Shown here one piece after another: positions 62,378-64,000 of a DNA stretch of 64,000 nucleotides; the first letter of the stretch is position 1; each line of letters starts with the position of its first letter. The notes beneath the pieces are model-generated. The model had not been told where the DNA came from. It saw only the letters and a program-made list of their open reading frames with translations, and ran no database searches. The translations under genes were made by a program, and so were the position numbers. The stretch comes from a virus, in the IMG/VR virus record IMGVR_UViG_3300025010_000028, positions 123,269-187,268 of that record; one strand, given 5' to 3'.

Positions 62378-62418
62378 AATATATAGATGGAGTCATATGA
62401 CTCCATCTATATATTTTT
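62378..62418 (+). terminator. Rho-independent terminator
   Basis: AATATATAGATGGAGTCA pairs with its immediate complement (TGACTCCATCTATATATT), then T residues. Confidence 0.9.
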
Positions 62419-62444
62419 TATTTAATATAATTAAAATATTCACA

Positions 62445-62456
62445 TATATATTATTA
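62445..62456 (+). promoter_or_regulatory. Candidate phage promoter motif TATATATTATTA
   Basis: Exact 12-mer. A leader element (62472-62500) begins 16 bases after it, the same spacing as at 63294/63321. Confidence 0.55.
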
Positions 62457-62471
62457 TGAGGAAATAAATAA

Positions 62472-62500
62472 TATTCCCACCAATAGGGGAAATAAAAATA
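62472..62500 (+). promoter_or_regulatory. Conserved 5' leader element, copy 1
   Basis: TATTCCCACCAATAGGGGAA then ATAAAAATA; TTCCC can pair with GGGAA. Near-identical copy at 63321. Lies between promoter-like motif and the gene at 62548. Confidence 0.55.
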
Positions 62501-62547
62501 CTGTTGGGTAAATATCCTTTATGGATATATTATCAAAGGAGGGAATT

Positions 62548-63222
62548 ATGTCTAAAGTAGTTAGTGGTTGGGCCTATAAAATAGGCGAATTAGATTTATC
62601 AATGAATGTGAATTATAAATTTTATTTTATACCATTATTTTCATCTATATTTATAAATAGTGATTCTTCTTATATTCCAATATTAACTAATATTTTTAGT
62701 ATTATTGAAGCAATACATAGAGTGTCAACAATATATCCAACATTTCGTACTTCAAATAATTTAATAATAAATTTTACGTATATAACATCTCAATCATCAA
62801 ATAAAGAAATTGTAATACCACAAGGATATATAAAGAAAATAAGAGTAATAAACTATAGAGGAAAAGTGAATGAACAAAGAGGTTATGACTTAATATTATC
62901 TGATAAAGAAGAAATATGGTATAAAAAATATTGGACTAATTCATTTCAATCAGTATGTTGTTTTACGGGTTCTAAAAAAGATTGTATAATGTGTAGTATG
63001 TATAGATTACGATATGATAATATAAAAGATAACTTTATATTTATATGTGAAGGTGATGAATTGTGTGAATATGTTAGTTTTATTGAAATCGAAAAAGTAT
63101 TAATGAATTCTACTATTATTTCAAACAATATTGAACAGTTAGAAGTTGATATTACAAACAAAGATATGATTATTAAAAAATTACCTCAAAATAAACAACA
63201 AATTAATATGAATATAAGTTAA
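62548..63222 (+). CDS. Hypothetical protein
   Basis: 224 residues; ATG 62548 behind AAAGGAGGG is preferred over ATG 62521, which lies before that site. Beta-rich with aromatic residues, and a cysteine cluster VCCFTGSKKDCIMCSMY near the middle. Unrecognised. One of two genes with the conserved leader, so probably controlled together with 63378. Confidence 0.6.
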   Translation: MSKVVSGWAYKIGELDLSMNVNYKFYFIPLFSSIFINSDSSYIPILTNIFSIIEAIHRVSTIYPTFRTSNNLIINFTYITSQSSNKEIVIPQGYIKKIRVINYRGKVNEQRGYDLILSDKEEIWYKKYWTNSFQSVCCFTGSKKDCIMCSMYRLRYDNIKDNFIFICEGDELCEYVSFIEIEKVLMNSTIISNNIEQLEVDITNKDMIIKKLPQNKQQINMNIS

Positions 63223-63230
63223 AATATTTA

Positions 63231-63272
63231 AATAATATCTATGTTCCTTAATTGCATAGATATTATTTTTTT
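63231..63272 (+). terminator. Rho-independent terminator
   Basis: AATAATATCTATG pairs with CATAGATATTATT (63255-63267), then T residues. Confidence 0.85.
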
Positions 63273-63293
63273 AGTATATTTATTTAAAATAAA

Positions 63294-63305
63294 TATATAT
63301 TATTT
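63294..63305 (+). promoter_or_regulatory. Candidate promoter motif TATATATTATTT
   Basis: One-mismatch copy after the terminator, 16 bases before the second leader element. Confidence 0.45.
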
Positions 63306-63320
63306 AATTGAATAAAATAT

Positions 63321-63350
63321 TATTCCCACTAATAAGGGGAAATAAATATA
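63321..63350 (+). promoter_or_regulatory. Conserved 5' leader element, copy 2
   Basis: TATTCCCACTAATAAGGGGA then AATAAATATA; TTCCC/GGGAA pairing kept although the loop differs by one base. Same position relative to the promoter-like motif as copy 1. Confidence 0.55.
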
Positions 63351-63377
63351 CTTATTAGATTATTAAGGAGGTTTATT

Positions 63378-63845
63378 ATGATTAAAGTGACATTGAATAT
63401 ATTAACCTTAAATTCTGTTTTAACTGCATTGAGAAATGTGATGGAATTATCACATTTTGGTAGATATAAAATTCATGAAGGAAAAGAAATATTTTTAAGA
63501 AATGAATTACGGGCAAAAGTATCAAGACATCATTTAATTGGTTCTAAACTTTTTAGTAAAAAGAAACCAATGATATTCGTTACTTTTAATGGTAGTTCCG
63601 CAATGGTATTTTATGAAGGTGACAAATTTGAGTGGACTACAAATTCAGAAATAAAAATAAAAACCCCTAGTGGTGGAATGAAAATTGTAAAAATAAAGAG
63701 TATGACAAAAAAAGAACAACAAAGACTTGAATATGAGAGAAAAAATAATGAGGAATATTCAAGTCAATATTGGAACGATGTTGCAAAAGAAATGGATGAA
63801 CAATATGAAAATGATATGATGAGATTATTGGGTGATGATTTTTAA
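63378..63845 (+). CDS. Hypothetical protein
   Basis: 155 residues after AAGGAGG. A basic N-terminal half (LRNELRAKVSRHHLIGSKLF), a beta middle (KPMIFVTFNGSSAMVFYEGD) and a charged helical end with Glu/Tyr repeats. Unrecognised. Confidence 0.6.
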   Translation: MIKVTLNILTLNSVLTALRNVMELSHFGRYKIHEGKEIFLRNELRAKVSRHHLIGSKLFSKKKPMIFVTFNGSSAMVFYEGDKFEWTTNSEIKIKTPSGGMKIVKIKSMTKKEQQRLEYERKNNEEYSSQYWNDVAKEMDEQYENDMMRLLGDDF

Positions 63846-63870
63846 TATATAAAAGAAGGGGGTTTTATTT

Positions 63871-64000
63871 ATGTTTTTAGATATTGTTAATACTTGTTTT
63901 TGGTAGGTCTTGTATACAATTTCAAGAATTGTGTAACACTTCTGATTGTTTTATATATAAATTATGTAAAACAATAGACATGGAAAAAATGACAGAAAAT
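63871..64000 (+). pseudogene. Cysteine-rich small gene with apparent +1 frameshift (3' truncated by window)
   Basis: ATG 63871 behind AAGAAGGGGG opens MFLDIVNTCFW and then TAG. Dropping one T of the T5 run (63897-63901) joins to a frame reading GRSCIQFQELCNTSDCFIYK, then LCKTIDMEKM to the window end. That fused sequence resembles the cysteine-rich protein at 31735 (YICNADKCKIYKICK). Real frameshift, programmed slip or base-call error are possible. Confidence 0.5.

Noticed and set aside
1-64000. tRNA genes, integrase, CRISPR arrays
   Set aside because: None was recognised by eye on either strand; a covariance search such as tRNAscan-SE would be decisive for tRNAs.

Overview
The window looks like part of a very large (jumbo) tailed-phage genome with extremely AT-rich DNA, probably infecting an anaerobic Gram-positive host such as a Clostridium relative. 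Seen directly: compact unidirectional gene blocks with strong GGAGG-type ribosome sites and many short unknown genes; virion, tail-fibre and lysis genes; an RNA polymerase beta' subunit split over two distant genes (as in phiKZ/AR9-type phages); a class III (oxygen-sensitive) ribonucleotide reductase; and an endolysin with an S-layer-homology domain. The host and the phage family are inferences. No tRNA, rRNA, CRISPR array or integrase was recognised.

Layout. 1-10 kb (+): DHHA1 phosphoesterase fragment, RNase H, divergent Nudix protein, kinase-like protein with a zinc ribbon, CYTH-type protein, DUF5662-like protein, and two HNH-like paralogues, one on the minus strand. 10-13.6 kb: two probable virion proteins. 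13.7-20 kb: RNA polymerase beta' C-terminal subunit (intron), radical SAM/SPASM enzyme, stand-alone ClpX-type zinc domain, DEDDh exonuclease, anaerobic NrdD (intron). 20-26 kb: cysteine-rich and AAA+ proteins, small unknowns, beta' N-terminal subunit interrupted inside its NADFDGD active-site motif by a group I intron carrying a GIY-YIG endonuclease. 26-32 kb: small genes, a probable virion protein and a full-length polyphosphate kinase (PPK1). 32-40.5 kb (-): possible holin, large virion proteins, amidase endolysin, tail-fibre modules. 40.6-44.9 kb (+): RecB-like nuclease, SbcD-like nuclease and a DnaB-like helicase with two introns. 44.9-48.2 kb (-): three tandem paralogues of an unknown HALIPI-motif family and other unknowns. 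48.3-57.3 kb (+): RecD/Dda-like helicase, type II topoisomerase B and A subunits flanking two tandem HEFGH putative metallopeptidases. 57.4-61.4 kb (-): a second tail-fibre cassette, less AT-rich than its surroundings, with an SGNH hydrolase and a beta-helix fibre. 61.6-64 kb (+): small early-type genes.

How it fits together. The replication and nucleotide genes (helicases, topoisomerase, nucleases, NrdD) and the phage polymerase imply substantial independence from the host. A 12-base motif, TATATATTATTA, recurs just downstream of terminators and about 30-90 bases before start codons, and is a candidate promoter for a phage polymerase. Five group I introns could be placed to the base: P1 pairing, the omega G, reading-frame phase and recovery of conserved protein motifs all agree. 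They fall into two sequence families (three and two copies) and sit in genes for transcription, replication and nucleotide synthesis. Less ordinary cargo includes PPK1 together with a CYTH-fold protein (possible polyphosphate metabolism), the radical SAM/ClpX-zinc pair, and the HALIPI tandem array.
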